Of a DNA stretch of 64,000 nucleotides, positions 10,165 to 20,190 are shown one piece after another. Source of the DNA: Peptostreptococcus russellii (GTDB lineage Bacteria; Bacillota; Clostridia; Peptostreptococcales; Peptostreptococcaceae); NCBI RefSeq assembly GCF_003012055.1, contig NZ_JYGE01000003.1, positions 434,001-498,000 of the forward strand. Reading direction: 5' to 3'. Within the stretch, counting starts at the first letter, position 1, and each line of letters begins with the position of its first letter. The position numbers and the translations under genes were made by a program. Below the pieces are notes generated by a model. That model did no database searches and had not been told where the DNA came from. It worked only from the letters and a program-made list of their open reading frames with translations.

Positions 10165-11757
10165 ATGAATAAAAAAAAGATTGGAATGATACTCGCTATA
10201 CCACTAATGTTAGGAATTTTATATTCTGGTTTAAGATTTGGATATATAAGTCCAATGGTAAAAGGCCTAGATGTGCATATACTAGGCGGTACATTTATAA
10301 CAAATATAAATAAATATGTTATCAAAGTGGGGGATAAAGTTGGTTTGTCAGCAGGTAATTATATTGTTGTACCAACTTTTTCCAAAGAACCCACTTTGAA
10401 GTTTGCTGTGCTTGATGATAGTGGTGTACTGTCAGTAGAGAATAATACTTTGATAGCCAATAAAGAAGGTATTTCATCTATTGGTATATTAAATAAAAAT
10501 AGAGTACTTAAAAAGACTACTATAATGGTAGTTAATCCAACTATAAAGAATATGGAAACCGCTGTCAACAACAGAATTAAGTACTATGGTGATAAAGCTA
10601 AAATTGCAAGCACAGTAAATATTGATGATTATAAAAAACTGGAAAAAGGTTATAAACTTAATTACTCAACAACAGATCCAAATATACTTAAAATTAGTGG
10701 TGATACAGTTGAGGCTGTAGGAGTTGGAGAGGCAAAACTTATCAGTAGATATGATAGAAAAGAAATTCAAACTAGCTTTAATATACTTCCTAGAGTAGAT
10801 AGTCTTAATATTGATAATATATACAGCCTTGAAGAGGGTCAAAGTATACAGTTACACCCGAAAATAGTTACAAGCCCAGAAGGATCAAAGTCGAATATTA
10901 AATACAAGGTTTTGGGAAGTTCGAATTACAAGAAATTTGATAAAGATAAATATGACGAAAATAAACTTGTACACTTTGGAGATATTGGTCTTGAAAAAAG
11001 CTTAGGTATAACTGTTGATAAAGATGGAAATATTAAAGCGAATAGAATAGGAACTTATCTGATAGAACTTTCTTCTGGTGAAAAAAGTAAAAAAACTAGT
11101 GTGGAAGTAAAGGAACGATCATTTGAAAACATTGAAGTTAAAAATCTTCAGTATTTATTTGAAAAGAAAAAAGACGAGATAGATTTGGAGCTAGGATGGG
11201 ACTATAATGATAGAGTCAATAACTATAGAATATATGTTAAGGATGCTTCTGATGAAGAGTTTTCTATCTTTACAACAATTAAAACAAATAAAAACTTTGT
11301 ATCAAATGGAAACAGAGTTTCTGAACTTCTAAAATTGAGTTTAGACAAAGAAAACTCTGACTCATATGACTTCCAAGTGTATGTAGTGGGATATAATGGA
11401 GCGAAAGAGACAAAAAAAAGCAATACAATTAGAATAAACAATAAGAGCACAGAGGACTTCCAAAAGAAACATGTAAGCAATATAAAGTATAGAACTGACA
11501 GAGAAAACAGTACAATATCTTTCAAATGGAGTCCAATAGATAATAAAAAGTATACTTACAGAATATATTATAAAAATATGGAGCTAAAAGAGCCAGGATA
11601 TAAGCTTGTAGCTAAAAATATAGAAAAAAATACTACTACTATAAGGGTAGATGACAATATGATTAACTATAATTTCTATATTGTTGCTATAAATGAAGAG
11701 GGGCAAATTTCTGCTTTTAGTAAACCTGTAAGAATTAAGGAGAACTTCTCCGAATAA
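10165..11757 (+). CDS. Membrane-anchored protein with Ig-like and FN3-like domains
   Basis: 530 residues. The N-terminus NKKKIGMILAIPLMLGILYSG is a single membrane segment or uncleaved signal, so the rest faces outside. About residues 40-260 contain bacterial Ig-like (BIG2-type) modules, seen as GVLSVENNTLIANKEG and STTDPNILKISGDTVEAVGVGEAKLI. About residues 330-530 hold two FN3-like repeats with the phrases NYRIYVKD, FQVYVVGYNG and YRIYYKN, FYIVAIN. No enzyme domain or sortase motif is seen. ATG 10165 is favoured because GGGGCGGTG lies at 10151-10159; an upstream in-frame ATG at 10138 lacks a good site. Probably a surface adhesin or scaffold; the function is inference. The RpiR gene follows after 21 bases, suggesting co-transcription. 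Confidence 0.75.
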   Translation: MNKKKIGMILAIPLMLGILYSGLRFGYISPMVKGLDVHILGGTFITNINKYVIKVGDKVGLSAGNYIVVPTFSKEPTLKFAVLDDSGVLSVENNTLIANKEGISSIGILNKNRVLKKTTIMVVNPTIKNMETAVNNRIKYYGDKAKIASTVNIDDYKKLEKGYKLNYSTTDPNILKISGDTVEAVGVGEAKLISRYDRKEIQTSFNILPRVDSLNIDNIYSLEEGQSIQLHPKIVTSPEGSKSNIKYKVLGSSNYKKFDKDKYDENKLVHFGDIGLEKSLGITVDKDGNIKANRIGTYLIELSSGEKSKKTSVEVKERSFENIEVKNLQYLFEKKKDEIDLELGWDYNDRVNNYRIYVKDASDEEFSIFTTIKTNKNFVSNGNRVSELLKLSLDKENSDSYDFQVYVVGYNGAKETKKSNTIRINNKSTEDFQKKHVSNIKYRTDRENSTISFKWSPIDNKKYTYRIYYKNMELKEPGYKLVAKNIEKNTTTIRVDDNMINYNFYIVAINEEGQISAFSKPVRIKENFSE

Positions 11758-11778
11758 ACAAATGGGGATGATATATAA

Positions 11779-12630
11779 ATGAGCATTATAGGAAGTATAA
11801 ACCGTCCGAAATTTAGACCGACAAAGTCCGATAAATTGATTATGCGGTATATTTTAGATAATATAGATAGTGTGCCATATATGCAGATTTCGAATATGGC
11901 TAAAAATATCGGGACAGGTGAAGCTACGATTACAAGATATGTAAAAAAATTGGGCTGTAATGGATTTCAGGAATTTAAGCTGGGATTAGCAAAAGAAATT
12001 ACTATTAGAGAACAAAATAATATCTTAGATAGTAGTATAAAGCAAAATGAACCAACTATAGAAACGGCATCTAAGTTAGTATCTTCAAATTTAAAGGTTC
12101 TTGATGAAACTTTATGTTTGCTAGATAGTAGTAAAATTGAGATGGCTGCCAAACATATATTAAAAGCAAGAAAAGTATGTTTTATTGGTATAGGTTTTTC
12201 TGGCATAGTTGCTCTTGATTCCAGCTATAAATTTATGAGAATAGGTATAGATTGTTCTAGCTATGACAATAATCACATGATGGTTATGATGGCATCTATT
12301 ATAAGAGAAGGGGATCTTGTATTTGCTATATCAAACTCAGGAGAAACTAGTGAGTTGATAAATACAATCAGAATTGCAAAAGATAATGGAGCCAATATAG
12401 TTTCGATTCTAGGAGATGAAGATTCAACTCTAGCAAAGATATCTGATCTATTTATTTCATACTATTCAGATGAATCTCTTTTGGAAGCTGGCTCTATGTC
12501 AACTAAGATGTCACAGATATTTATAGTCGAGTTGATATACACTGAAGTTGTTAAGTTCAATATTATTGAATCTACAAATAATAAATTGAGAACAACAGAT
12601 GCTATAAAAAAATTAAGTGATAACAAATAA
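11779..12630 (+). CDS. RpiR/MurR-family transcriptional regulator
   Basis: 283 residues. The N-terminal HTH_6 domain (about 1-77) includes YMQISNMAKNIGTGEATITRYVKKLG, the recognition helix region. The C-terminal SIS domain (about 110-270) carries ISNSGETSELINTIRIAKDNGA, which binds a phosphosugar effector in this family. Such proteins control sugar-phosphate or amino-sugar genes. No adjacent catabolic gene points to its target. It follows the Ig/FN3 protein gene by 21 bases, and the next transcription unit begins with its own promoter at 12640. Confidence 0.9.
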   Translation: MSIIGSINRPKFRPTKSDKLIMRYILDNIDSVPYMQISNMAKNIGTGEATITRYVKKLGCNGFQEFKLGLAKEITIREQNNILDSSIKQNEPTIETASKLVSSNLKVLDETLCLLDSSKIEMAAKHILKARKVCFIGIGFSGIVALDSSYKFMRIGIDCSSYDNNHMMVMMASIIREGDLVFAISNSGETSELINTIRIAKDNGANIVSILGDEDSTLAKISDLFISYYSDESLLEAGSMSTKMSQIFIVELIYTEVVKFNIIESTNNKLRTTDAIKKLSDNK

Positions 12631-12639
12631 TTTATGATA

Positions 12640-12668
12640 TTGACAAATAGTTGTAAACTTGCTATACT
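12640..12668 (+). promoter_or_regulatory. Promoter of the asnS T-box transcript
   Basis: TTGACA at 12640-12645 and TATACT at 12663-12668 with a 17-base spacer, a near-consensus housekeeping promoter placed just upstream of the T-box leader. Confidence 0.8.
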
Positions 12669-12689
12669 CATAAATATTAAAAGAGAATA

Positions 12690-12940
12690 TAAAACGAAGA
12701 AGAGAAGAGTAGCTATCTATCCCTTATACAGCGAGTTGGTGACGGTGTAAGACCAATATAATATGGTTAGTGAAGAACCCCTCAGAGTTTCTGACCGAAC
12801 GTAATCTAGTAGGCTCAGACGGTTTGATACCGTTAACATCATCTAAGATGCCAATGAGTTATTATTGGTAAATTAGGGTGGTACCACGATTATATACACA
12901 CATCGTCCCTTTCACAGGGATTATGTGTGTTTTTTATTTA
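12690..12940 (+). promoter_or_regulatory. T-box leader (Asn specifier) upstream of asnS
   Basis: Classic tRNA-sensing leader. Stem I landmarks include GAGAGTAGC, AGCGAGTTGGTGACGGTG and CCTCAGAG; then AGTAGG and ACGG; then the T-box AGGGTGGTACCACG at 12875-12888; and a terminator at 12896-12936 (ACACACAT..TCCCT / AGGGA..ATGTGTGT plus T run). The proposed specifier is AAC at 12776-12778. It sits nine bases upstream of the conserved TCAGAG end, as TGG does in the second T-box of this window. Uncharged tRNA-Asn would stabilise the antiterminator and allow asnS expression. Confidence 0.93.
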
Positions 12941-12966
12941 TATTATAATTATTTTTAGGAGGAGTT

Positions 12967-14367
12967 ATGCAAAAAGAATTTTTAGAAGTAAAAAATTTAT
13001 ACAGAGATAAAGAAGAATACCTTGGTAAAACTATTCGTGTAGCAGGTTGGATGAGAACATCAAGAATATCTAAGAAATTTGGATTTGTAGAATTAAATGA
13101 TGGATCGTTTTTTAAAAATATTCAGGTCGTTGTAGATGAAGCAAAGGTGGACAATTTTAAAGAAATTTCAAAACTAGCAATTTCATCAGCAATAATAGTA
13201 GAGGGTGAGCTTGTATCAGTAGATAATGCTAAAAACCCTATAGAAATACAGGCAAGCAAAATAATAATAGAGGGAGAATCTGATTCTTCTTATCCACTAC
13301 AAAAGAAAAAACATTCTTTTGAATACCTTAGAACAATTGCTCACTTGAGACCAAGAAGTAACACTTTTTCAGCAGTATTTAGAGTAAGATCAGTAGTAGC
13401 ATATGCTATACATAAGTTCTTCCAAGAAAGAAATTTCGTATATGCCCACACTCCAATTATAACTGGTAGTGATGCTGAAGGTGCTGGAGAAATGTTCCAA
13501 ATTACAACTTTGGATATGAAAAACCCACCTTTAACAGAAGAGGGTGCTATTGATTATTCAGAAGATTTCTTTGGCAAGGAAACTAATTTGACAGTGTCAG
13601 GTCAGCTTAATGCAGAAATAATGGCACTTGCATTCAGAAATGTATATACTTTTGGACCTACTTTTAGAGCAGAAAACTCTTATACAGGTAGACATGCTTC
13701 TGAGTTTTGGATGGTTGAACCTGAGATAACTTTCGGTGATCTTGAAGATAATATGGAACTTGCAGAGGATCTTATAAAGTATATAATCAACTATGTTTTA
13801 GAGAATTGCCCTGAAGAAATGGACTTTTTCAATAAATTTATAGATAAGGGACTACTGGAAAGATTAAATAGTATAGTAAACTCTGATTTTGTTAGAATAA
13901 GCTATACAAAGGCTGTTGAGCTATTAATTGAATCAGGACACAAATTCGATTATCCTGTAGAGTGGGGATGTGACCTTCAGACTGAACATGAAAGATTTAT
14001 AACTGAGCAAATATATAAATCTCCAGTGTTTGTAACTGATTATCCTAAGGACATTAAGGCATTCTACATGAGAATGAATGAAGATGGAAAAACTGTAAGA
14101 GCTATGGATTTATTAGTTCCTGGAGTTGGTGAAATAATAGGCGGATCACAAAGAGAAGAAAGATATGATGTTTTAATGAGTAAGATAAAGGAAATGGGAC
14201 TACATGAAGAAGAGTATTGGTGGTACCTTGAACTTAGAAAGTTTGGTACAGCAACACACTCTGGATTTGGATTAGGATTTGAAAGAATTATAATGTATCT
14301 GACTGGAATGTCAAATATAAGAGATGTAATACCTTTCCCAAGAACACCAAAGAACGCAGAATTCTAA
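12967..14367 (+). CDS. asnS: Asparaginyl-tRNA synthetase
   Basis: Class II aminoacyl-tRNA synthetase of 466 residues. The N-terminal OB-fold anticodon-binding domain (about 1-115) begins [25 protein letters not shown]. Motif 2 appears as [25 protein letters not shown], and motif 3 as [16 protein letters not shown] near the C-terminus. The [13 protein letters not shown] segment is typical of AsnRS rather than AspRS. AGGAGG immediately upstream fixes the ATG. Expression is governed by the preceding T-box leader, and a terminator follows, so it is a one-gene unit. Confidence 0.96.
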   Translation: MQKEFLEVKNLYRDKEEYLGKTIRVAGWMRTSRISKKFGFVELNDGSFFKNIQVVVDEAKVDNFKEISKLAISSAIIVEGELVSVDNAKNPIEIQASKIIIEGESDSSYPLQKKKHSFEYLRTIAHLRPRSNTFSAVFRVRSVVAYAIHKFFQERNFVYAHTPIITGSDAEGAGEMFQITTLDMKNPPLTEEGAIDYSEDFFGKETNLTVSGQLNAEIMALAFRNVYTFGPTFRAENSYTGRHASEFWMVEPEITFGDLEDNMELAEDLIKYIINYVLENCPEEMDFFNKFIDKGLLERLNSIVNSDFVRISYTKAVELLIESGHKFDYPVEWGCDLQTEHERFITEQIYKSPVFVTDYPKDIKAFYMRMNEDGKTVRAMDLLVPGVGEIIGGSQREERYDVLMSKIKEMGLHEEEYWWYLELRKFGTATHSGFGLGFERIIMYLTGMSNIRDVIPFPRTPKNAEF

Positions 14368-14389
14368 AAATAACAGTGATTTTTAAATT

Positions 14390-14432
14390 ACAGCATCTTG
14401 AAGGATTACCTTTTAGATGCTGTAAATTTTTT
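14390..14432 (+). terminator. Terminator after asnS
   Basis: ACAGCATCT (14390-14398) pairs with AGATGCTGT (14414-14422), followed by AAATTTTTT. Confidence 0.85.
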
Positions 14433-14581
14433 AAAAAGGAATAATTACTAAAGTATTTTATTATAAATTTTTATAGACTATTAGATTACTATCCTTATAT
14501 TTCGGGTGAGTATTTATGTAGATTTATACTTATATATATCGTATAATGTATATAGAAAGTAGAATTGGATGGTGGTATGAC

Positions 14582-15484
14582 TTGAAAGAGATAAAAGAAT
14601 CAAAAATAAGAATTAAAAAGGACGAAAAAAAAGATGAGTATGATACTTTAGGCATAACTATGGAACTCGAAAAATCTTTGAGAATAGATGATGAAGTCAA
14701 GAAGGAAAAGCATCGCAAAAAAGAAAGAGCTCGTAAAAAAATATTGAAAAATATTACAATTTTATTGTTAGGCCTAGCAGTTACAGCTGTTTGTATATTT
14801 TTTATATGGCTAAATGATACTTATAAAACAAATGAGTATTCTAGTCACTATATGCTTTCCACAGGTCATGTGGAAGTTAAAACTGAAAAAAATGGTTCTG
14901 TAGAATTTATTCCAAAAGCGAATGCGAAAAATGTTGGTGTAATAATTTATCCGGGACAAAAAATAGAACCTAAGTCTTATGCAAGGCTTTCAAATATTAT
15001 AGCTAATAGCAAATATAATGTATTTGTACCTAAGCTTAGATTTAATTTTTCTCCGTTTTCATCAAACTTAGCTACTAATATAATTAAGGATAACCCTGAA
15101 ATAAACACATGGTATCTAGTAGCACATTCAAGTAGTGGAGATATTGCTTTAAATGAAGCTGCCAATCAAAAGAAAATTTCGGGAGTGGTATTTTTAGGAA
15201 CATATCCAAGTGGAGATGATTTAAAGCTTATCAACAAGCCTGTTTTATCTATTTGGGGAACTAAAGATGGAGTATTGGACTTAACTAGATTTAATGAATA
15301 TAAAAACAATATGCCAGCAAATGCCCATTTTTATGAGATAATTGGTGGAAATAACACTAACTTTGCAGATATAGAAACCGTTCAAGGTGATAACAAAGCT
15401 ATAATAAGTGCTGAATCACAGCAGATGCAATCTGCTAATGAGATAATAGCATTTATAAATAACTCAATGAAAACTAAAAATTAG
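14582..15484 (+). CDS. Membrane-anchored alpha/beta-hydrolase-like protein, catalytic His replaced
   Basis: 300 residues. A charged cytoplasmic N-terminus (about 60 residues, Lys/Glu rich) is followed by one membrane segment ([23 protein letters not shown]) and an exported hydrolase domain. The domain matches the Abhydrolase_5 group: [15 protein letters not shown], nucleophile Ser183 in AHSSSG, and Asp in WGTKDGVLD. The usual GGNHAQF motif reads GGNNTNF, so the catalytic His is Asn258. A TTG start at 14582 is chosen because GGATGGTGG lies just upstream; an earlier ATG at 14546 overlaps a TATAAT at 14542-14547 and would not be in that transcript. glpK follows 10 bases later. Confidence 0.75.
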   Translation: MKEIKESKIRIKKDEKKDEYDTLGITMELEKSLRIDDEVKKEKHRKKERARKKILKNITILLLGLAVTAVCIFFIWLNDTYKTNEYSSHYMLSTGHVEVKTEKNGSVEFIPKANAKNVGVIIYPGQKIEPKSYARLSNIIANSKYNVFVPKLRFNFSPFSSNLATNIIKDNPEINTWYLVAHSSSGDIALNEAANQKKISGVVFLGTYPSGDDLKLINKPVLSIWGTKDGVLDLTRFNEYKNNMPANAHFYEIIGGNNTNFADIETVQGDNKAIISAESQQMQSANEIIAFINNSMKTKN

Positions 15485-15494
15485 GAGACTCTAT

Positions 15495-16991
15495 ATGAAT
15501 AAAAAATATATAATGGCTCTAGATGCGGGAACAACAAGTTGCAGGGCCATATTGTTTGATAAAGAGGGAAATATAGTAAGGATTTCTCAAAAGGAATTTA
15601 CTCAGTACTATCCACATTCAGCTTGGGTAGAACATGATGCTATGGAAATATGGGGAACAATGATGGGGGTAATGAGAGAGGTAATTGAAACTTCTCTTAT
15701 TTCACCTGAAGATATATCATGTATCGGAATAACAAATCAAAGAGAAACGACTGTTGTATGGAATAAGGAAACTGGAAAACCTATTTATAATGCAATTGTA
15801 TGGCAGTGTAGAAGAACTGCAGATTATTGTGAAGAGTTGGAAAAAGAGGGTTATTCAGAAGTTGTAAAGTCTAAGACTGGATTAAAAATAGACGCTTATT
15901 TTTCAGCAACAAAAATAAAATGGATATTGGAAAATGTTGAAGGTGCTAGAGAGTTAGCAGATGAAGGTAAACTTTTATTTGGAACGATAGACACTTGGCT
16001 TATATGGAATTTAACTAGAGGAAAATCTCATGTAACAGACTATACAAATGCATCTAGAACTATGATATTTAATATTAATGACCTAACTTGGGATAAAGAT
16101 TTAATAGAAAAGTTTGATATTCCTGAGAGTATGCTCCCAGAAGCAAAAGCTTCTAGTACAATATTTGGTCATACTGATGAAAAGATGCTTGCAGGAGCAA
16201 GGATACCAATCTCAGGCTGTGCAGGAGACCAACAAGCATCTATGTTTGGGCAGGCTTGTTTCGATATTGGAGATGTCAAAAATACATATGGTACAGGCTG
16301 TTTTGTGATGATGAATACTGGTAACAAGCCTATATATTCAAATTATGGCTTGCTTACTACAATTGCTTGGGGAATAGACAATGAAGTGGAATATGCACTA
16401 GAGGGAAGTATATTTATAGGTGGATCTTTAATACAATGGTTGAGAGATGAACTTAAAATGATTGATACTTCTGAGGATAGTGAATATTATTCAAATAAGG
16501 TAAAAGATAATAATGGTGTATATATAGTGCCAGCATTTACAGGCTTAGGAGCTCCTTATTGGGATATGTACGCCCGAGGAACTATTGTGGGACTTACTAG
16601 AGGAGCAAAGAAGGAACATATTATTAGAGCGGCTCTAGAGGCTATAGCATATCAGAGTAAGGATGTAATGATGTCTATGAAAGATGACTCTAATATTGAT
16701 ATAAATAAGCTAAAGGTAGATGGAGGAGCTAGCAATAATGGATTTCTTATGCAATTTCAATCTGACCTTTTAGGTATAGATGTATATAAATCAAAGCTTT
16801 CTGAAAGTACTGCTTTAGGAGCTGCCTTTTTAGCAGGACTTGGAATAGGTATGTATAAAGATAAAGAAGAAATAAAAAGCATTTGTTCATATGACAAAAT
16901 ATACACTCCTAGTAGTGAAAATGATAAATTTGATGAATACTATAATACCTGGAAAAATGCAGTTAAAAGATCACTTGACTGGGCTAAATAA
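15495..16991 (+). CDS. glpK: Glycerol kinase
   Basis: Phosphorylates glycerol to glycerol 3-phosphate with ATP. 498 residues, the usual length. FGGY-family motifs are present: [15 protein letters not shown] at the N-terminus, [23 protein letters not shown], and the C-terminal [41 protein letters not shown] is specific to GlpK. AGGAG upstream supports the ATG. It lies 10 bases after the hydrolase-like gene and 20 bases before the NRPS-like gene, so the three are probably one operon. No glpF or glpD is in the window. Confidence 0.95.
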   Translation: MNKKYIMALDAGTTSCRAILFDKEGNIVRISQKEFTQYYPHSAWVEHDAMEIWGTMMGVMREVIETSLISPEDISCIGITNQRETTVVWNKETGKPIYNAIVWQCRRTADYCEELEKEGYSEVVKSKTGLKIDAYFSATKIKWILENVEGARELADEGKLLFGTIDTWLIWNLTRGKSHVTDYTNASRTMIFNINDLTWDKDLIEKFDIPESMLPEAKASSTIFGHTDEKMLAGARIPISGCAGDQQASMFGQACFDIGDVKNTYGTGCFVMMNTGNKPIYSNYGLLTTIAWGIDNEVEYALEGSIFIGGSLIQWLRDELKMIDTSEDSEYYSNKVKDNNGVYIVPAFTGLGAPYWDMYARGTIVGLTRGAKKEHIIRAALEAIAYQSKDVMMSMKDDSNIDINKLKVDGGASNNGFLMQFQSDLLGIDVYKSKLSESTALGAAFLAGLGIGMYKDKEEIKSICSYDKIYTPSSENDKFDEYYNTWKNAVKRSLDWAK

Positions 16992-17011
16992 AATATAAGG
17001 TGGTGAGCTAT

Positions 17012-19207
17012 TTGGCTAAGAATAAACATTACCGTCTTGCTGAAAAATATTGGACTAAATTACTAGGAGACTATATTACACTAGCAAGAGTTCCAAATGA
17101 TTTTTTAAAAGAAGACAATGGAAAGTTTAATATGATACAAAAGAGTATTAAAAAGTCTATGTACAGTGAAATTCTTCAATATTGTGATGATAATGAATTG
17201 TCACTGGAATCTGTACTAGATACAATATATGGAATCGTGCTTCAAAGGTTTACATATGAAGATGATGTTGTTTTTGGAAAAAATAATATCATGACACCAG
17301 TAAGAGTAAAAACAAAAAATCCAAAAATGAAATTTATTGATTTATGTAAGATAATAATGAAACAAACAGAGGAGTCAAAGGAATATGACTATTATATGAT
17401 GTCTCAGAGCAACTATAAGAATGCTCTCAATGACAAGCTTATAAATACATTGTTTATAGTAAACATACTCGGAGAACCGATGGTAAAGTCTGAACAAGCT
17501 AAAAAACTTGATATGTATCTCAAGGTTAGTGTATCTAACGGAATAAGGCTTAAGCTTATGTATAAGTCATCTTTCTATGATAAAAGAACTGCCAGAAGTA
17601 TAGTCTATTTATATAGGTATATACTTAAGCAAGTAATTTCAAATAAGGATATAAAGTTAGATGAAATTCAAAATATGAAAGAAGAGCACAAAGAAAATTT
17701 CTCTCATATGTTTGATGAAAATAAATTTGAGTTTGACAAAAATATAAGTTATGTAAGTCTTCTTAAAGAACAAGTTAAAAAGACTCCAAATAATATAGCA
17801 ATATCTGATTTTGATTCAAATATAAGCTATAAAGAAATGGATGAATTGACTGATAAGGTTGCTGCATACTTAAATCATCTAGGTATAGGAGAGGGCGACA
17901 CAGTCGCTGTATTGCAACAACGTGACAAACACGTAGTATTGTCTGCTATATCTGTTTTAAAGGCAGGAGCCATATTTTTCCCAATAGATAGGACTAACCC
18001 AGATGAGAGGCTCGGGTATCTGTTGGAAGATGGTCAAACTAAGCTTATTTTGACATGCAAATCTATGCTTCCAAGAATAAATAAAAGATTTCCTGAATAC
18101 AATGTTTTAAGTATAGAAAATGAAGATTTAATAAAACATAATTATGAAGTAACAGGCAAGATCTATCCTGAAAATGAAGCCTATAGAATCTCTACTTCTG
18201 GTACAACGGGAAGGCCAAAGTGTATTAGTATAAGACATGATAGTTTGATGAATATGTGTCATTACTCTATTGACTATATTGATGCAAATGAAAATGACAA
18301 GTGTGGTGTATATCTTAGTTTTAGTTTTGATGCAATTATGAAGCAAATTTTTCCATATTTACTTGTCGGTGCAAGCGTTGATATTTTACCAGAATATGCA
18401 CGTATAAATGAAAAAGAAGTAGAAGGGTATTGTATTAGAAATAATGTTACAATACTCGCTTTACCTGCTATAATGGGAAAATTATTTATGATGAATTGCC
18501 CATGTAAGGGACTAAGAGTTCTTCAAGTTGGTGGAGATAAATTTAAGGGGTATGTAAAAAGAGACTATAAAATTTATAATGAGTATGGACCTGCAGAATT
18601 CACTGTACTATGTACTCAGTTTCATGTGGATAAATACTATGAATTAGTACCTGTAGGGAGACCTATATACAATACAGAAGCTTATATACTAGATAAAAAC
18701 AATAATGTATGTGCGATTGGTGTTCCAGGTGAGCTCTGTCTTTCGGGAATACAGATTTCCAATGGCTATTTAAATAGAGAAGATCAAAACAAATTAACAT
18801 TTGTCGATAATCCATTTGCCCACGACAGCTACACTCAGAAAATGTATAGAACAGGTGACTTGGCCAAGTGGATAGATGAAGATGGTACAATAGCTATTTT
18901 AGGAAGAATGGATTCCCAGATTAAAATTAACGGTATAAGAATAGAAATTTTCGAAATCGAAAATATGATCAATATGATTCCTGAAATTAAAAACAGTGTT
19001 GTTGCAAAGAGGGAAGATGAAAATGGAGATAAGTATCTTGATGCTTATTTTGTTCCATATGAAGATTATTATGACCCAGATAAGGTAAGAAAATTCTTGG
19101 AAGATAATCTACCTCCACATATGATACCAAAAAACATTACAAGACTGTGTGTATTACCAGTCACTCCAATAGGTAAGGTAGATAAGAAAGCTTTACCAAA
19201 AGTATAG
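17012..19207 (+). CDS. Stand-alone NRPS-like protein: partial condensation plus adenylation domain
   Basis: 731 residues. Residues 1 to about 225 resemble the C-terminal half of an NRPS condensation domain (EYDYYMMSQ, LFIVNILG), without the HHxxxDG active-site half. Residues about 240-731 form a complete amino-acid adenylation domain: A3 STSGTTGRPK (Ser394), A4 FSFDA with the Asp that binds the alpha-amino group, A5 YNEYGPAEFT, A7 YRTGDLAKW, A8 GRMDSQIKINGIRIE, A10 PIGKVDKKAL. It stops there; no carrier domain follows. It should activate an amino acid and load a carrier supplied elsewhere. TTG 17012 is preceded by GGTGGTG; GTG 17000 is an alternative. It ends the glpK operon. Confidence 0.85.
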   Translation: MAKNKHYRLAEKYWTKLLGDYITLARVPNDFLKEDNGKFNMIQKSIKKSMYSEILQYCDDNELSLESVLDTIYGIVLQRFTYEDDVVFGKNNIMTPVRVKTKNPKMKFIDLCKIIMKQTEESKEYDYYMMSQSNYKNALNDKLINTLFIVNILGEPMVKSEQAKKLDMYLKVSVSNGIRLKLMYKSSFYDKRTARSIVYLYRYILKQVISNKDIKLDEIQNMKEEHKENFSHMFDENKFEFDKNISYVSLLKEQVKKTPNNIAISDFDSNISYKEMDELTDKVAAYLNHLGIGEGDTVAVLQQRDKHVVLSAISVLKAGAIFFPIDRTNPDERLGYLLEDGQTKLILTCKSMLPRINKRFPEYNVLSIENEDLIKHNYEVTGKIYPENEAYRISTSGTTGRPKCISIRHDSLMNMCHYSIDYIDANENDKCGVYLSFSFDAIMKQIFPYLLVGASVDILPEYARINEKEVEGYCIRNNVTILALPAIMGKLFMMNCPCKGLRVLQVGGDKFKGYVKRDYKIYNEYGPAEFTVLCTQFHVDKYYELVPVGRPIYNTEAYILDKNNNVCAIGVPGELCLSGIQISNGYLNREDQNKLTFVDNPFAHDSYTQKMYRTGDLAKWIDEDGTIAILGRMDSQIKINGIRIEIFEIENMINMIPEIKNSVVAKREDENGDKYLDAYFVPYEDYYDPDKVRKFLEDNLPPHMIPKNITRLCVLPVTPIGKVDKKALPKV

Positions 19208-19255
19208 TATAAATATATAATTGAAAATTATTGTAAATATAAAATAAAGTAAAAT

Positions 19256-19287
19256 AAAAATGTCGACCTAATTAGGTCGACATTTTT
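19256..19287. terminator. Bidirectional terminator between the NRPS-like gene and ddl
   Basis: A perfect 32-base palindrome: AAAAATGTCGACCT, AATT, then AGGTCGACATTTTT. A and T runs on both flanks suit convergent termination of the NRPS-like gene and ddl. Confidence 0.95.
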
Positions 19288-19290
19288 ATT

Positions 19291-20190
19291 TTATAGACTA
19301 TATTCAATTAGTTTATCAAGTAATCCTGAATAATCAAAACCTCTAGCTTTTGCACTCTTTGGTATAAGGCTTGTCTCAGTCATTCCAGGAAGTGTATTTA
19401 GTTCAAGTAAATATATATCACCGTCATCTGTTATAATATAATCTGCTCTTACATATCCCTTACAATTGAAGGCTTTCCAACATTTTTCTGAGTAAGACTT
19501 TAGTCTTTTATCCAAGTCTTCAGGAAGTTCAACAACAACTTCTTCAGCACCCTTTGTAGTAGAATATTTAGCTTCATAATCAAAAAATTCATTATCAGAA
19601 GTTATTCTAAGTGTGGGGAAGACCTCTCCATTTAGTATAAAAGATGTATGTTCTACTCCCTTTATGTATTTTTCAATCATTACTATTTCATCATACTTAA
19701 GACCTTCTCTTACAGCATTTTCCACGTCTTCTTTAGATTTTATAAAAAATGTTGCAACACTTGATCCTCCAGAATTAGGTTTGATAAATACAGGGTAACC
19801 CATATTTTCGATTGCCTTATAATCTATATCCTCAACACTCTTAACAGTCAACCAATCAGCAGTTAAAACCTCATTTTGTCTCGAGATTATTTTAGTGAAA
19901 TTCTTGTCCATAAGTATACCACTAGTCAAAGGATCGCATCCACAATATTTGATTCCCATAGCTTCTAGAATCGATTGAATTGATCCATCTTCACCAAACT
20001 TGCCATGAAGTCCAATTAGGGCTATATCAATGTCCATTTCATTTAACTTAAAGACATCAGTCATTTCATCAATTTTAAAATCTATAACCTCATACTTATT
20101 TCTATCAAGGTTTTTTACCATAGAGGCACCAGATTTTAAAGAAACTTCTCTCTCAGAAGAAACTCCTCCATATATTACTGCAACTTTCAT
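19291..20190 (-). CDS. ddl: D-alanine--D-alanine ligase
   Basis: ATP-grasp enzyme joining two D-Ala for peptidoglycan. 299 residues, a short Ddl. N-terminal KVAVIYGGVSSEREVSLKSG and LIGLHGKFGEDGSIQSILE are diagnostic, with EKYIKGVEHTSFILNG in the central domain and the metal/ATP motif LELNTLPGMTETSLIPKSA at the C-terminus. AGGAGG upstream fixes the ATG at 20190. It converges with the NRPS-like gene at a shared terminator and diverges from cinA. No vancomycin-resistance partners (vanX, vanH) lie next to it, so I read it as the housekeeping enzyme. Confidence 0.93.
   Translation of the reverse strand: MKVAVIYGGVSSEREVSLKSGASMVKNLDRNKYEVIDFKIDEMTDVFKLNEMDIDIALIGLHGKFGEDGSIQSILEAMGIKYCGCDPLTSGILMDKNFTKIISRQNEVLTADWLTVKSVEDIDYKAIENMGYPVFIKPNSGGSSVATFFIKSKEDVENAVREGLKYDEIVMIEKYIKGVEHTSFILNGEVFPTLRITSDNEFFDYEAKYSTTKGAEEVVVELPEDLDKRLKSYSEKCWKAFNCKGYVRADYIITDDGDIYLLELNTLPGMTETSLIPKSAKARGFDYSGLLDKLIEYSL

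Noticed and set aside
14546-14581. Upstream ATG start for the hydrolase-like gene
   Set aside because: It overlaps a TATAAT at 14542-14547 and lacks a ribosome binding site, whereas TTG 14582 has one.
19291-20190. Vancomycin-resistance cluster (ddl plus VanW-like gene)
   Set aside because: The two genes are 7 kb apart on opposite strands with no vanX, vanH, vanR or vanS beside them.
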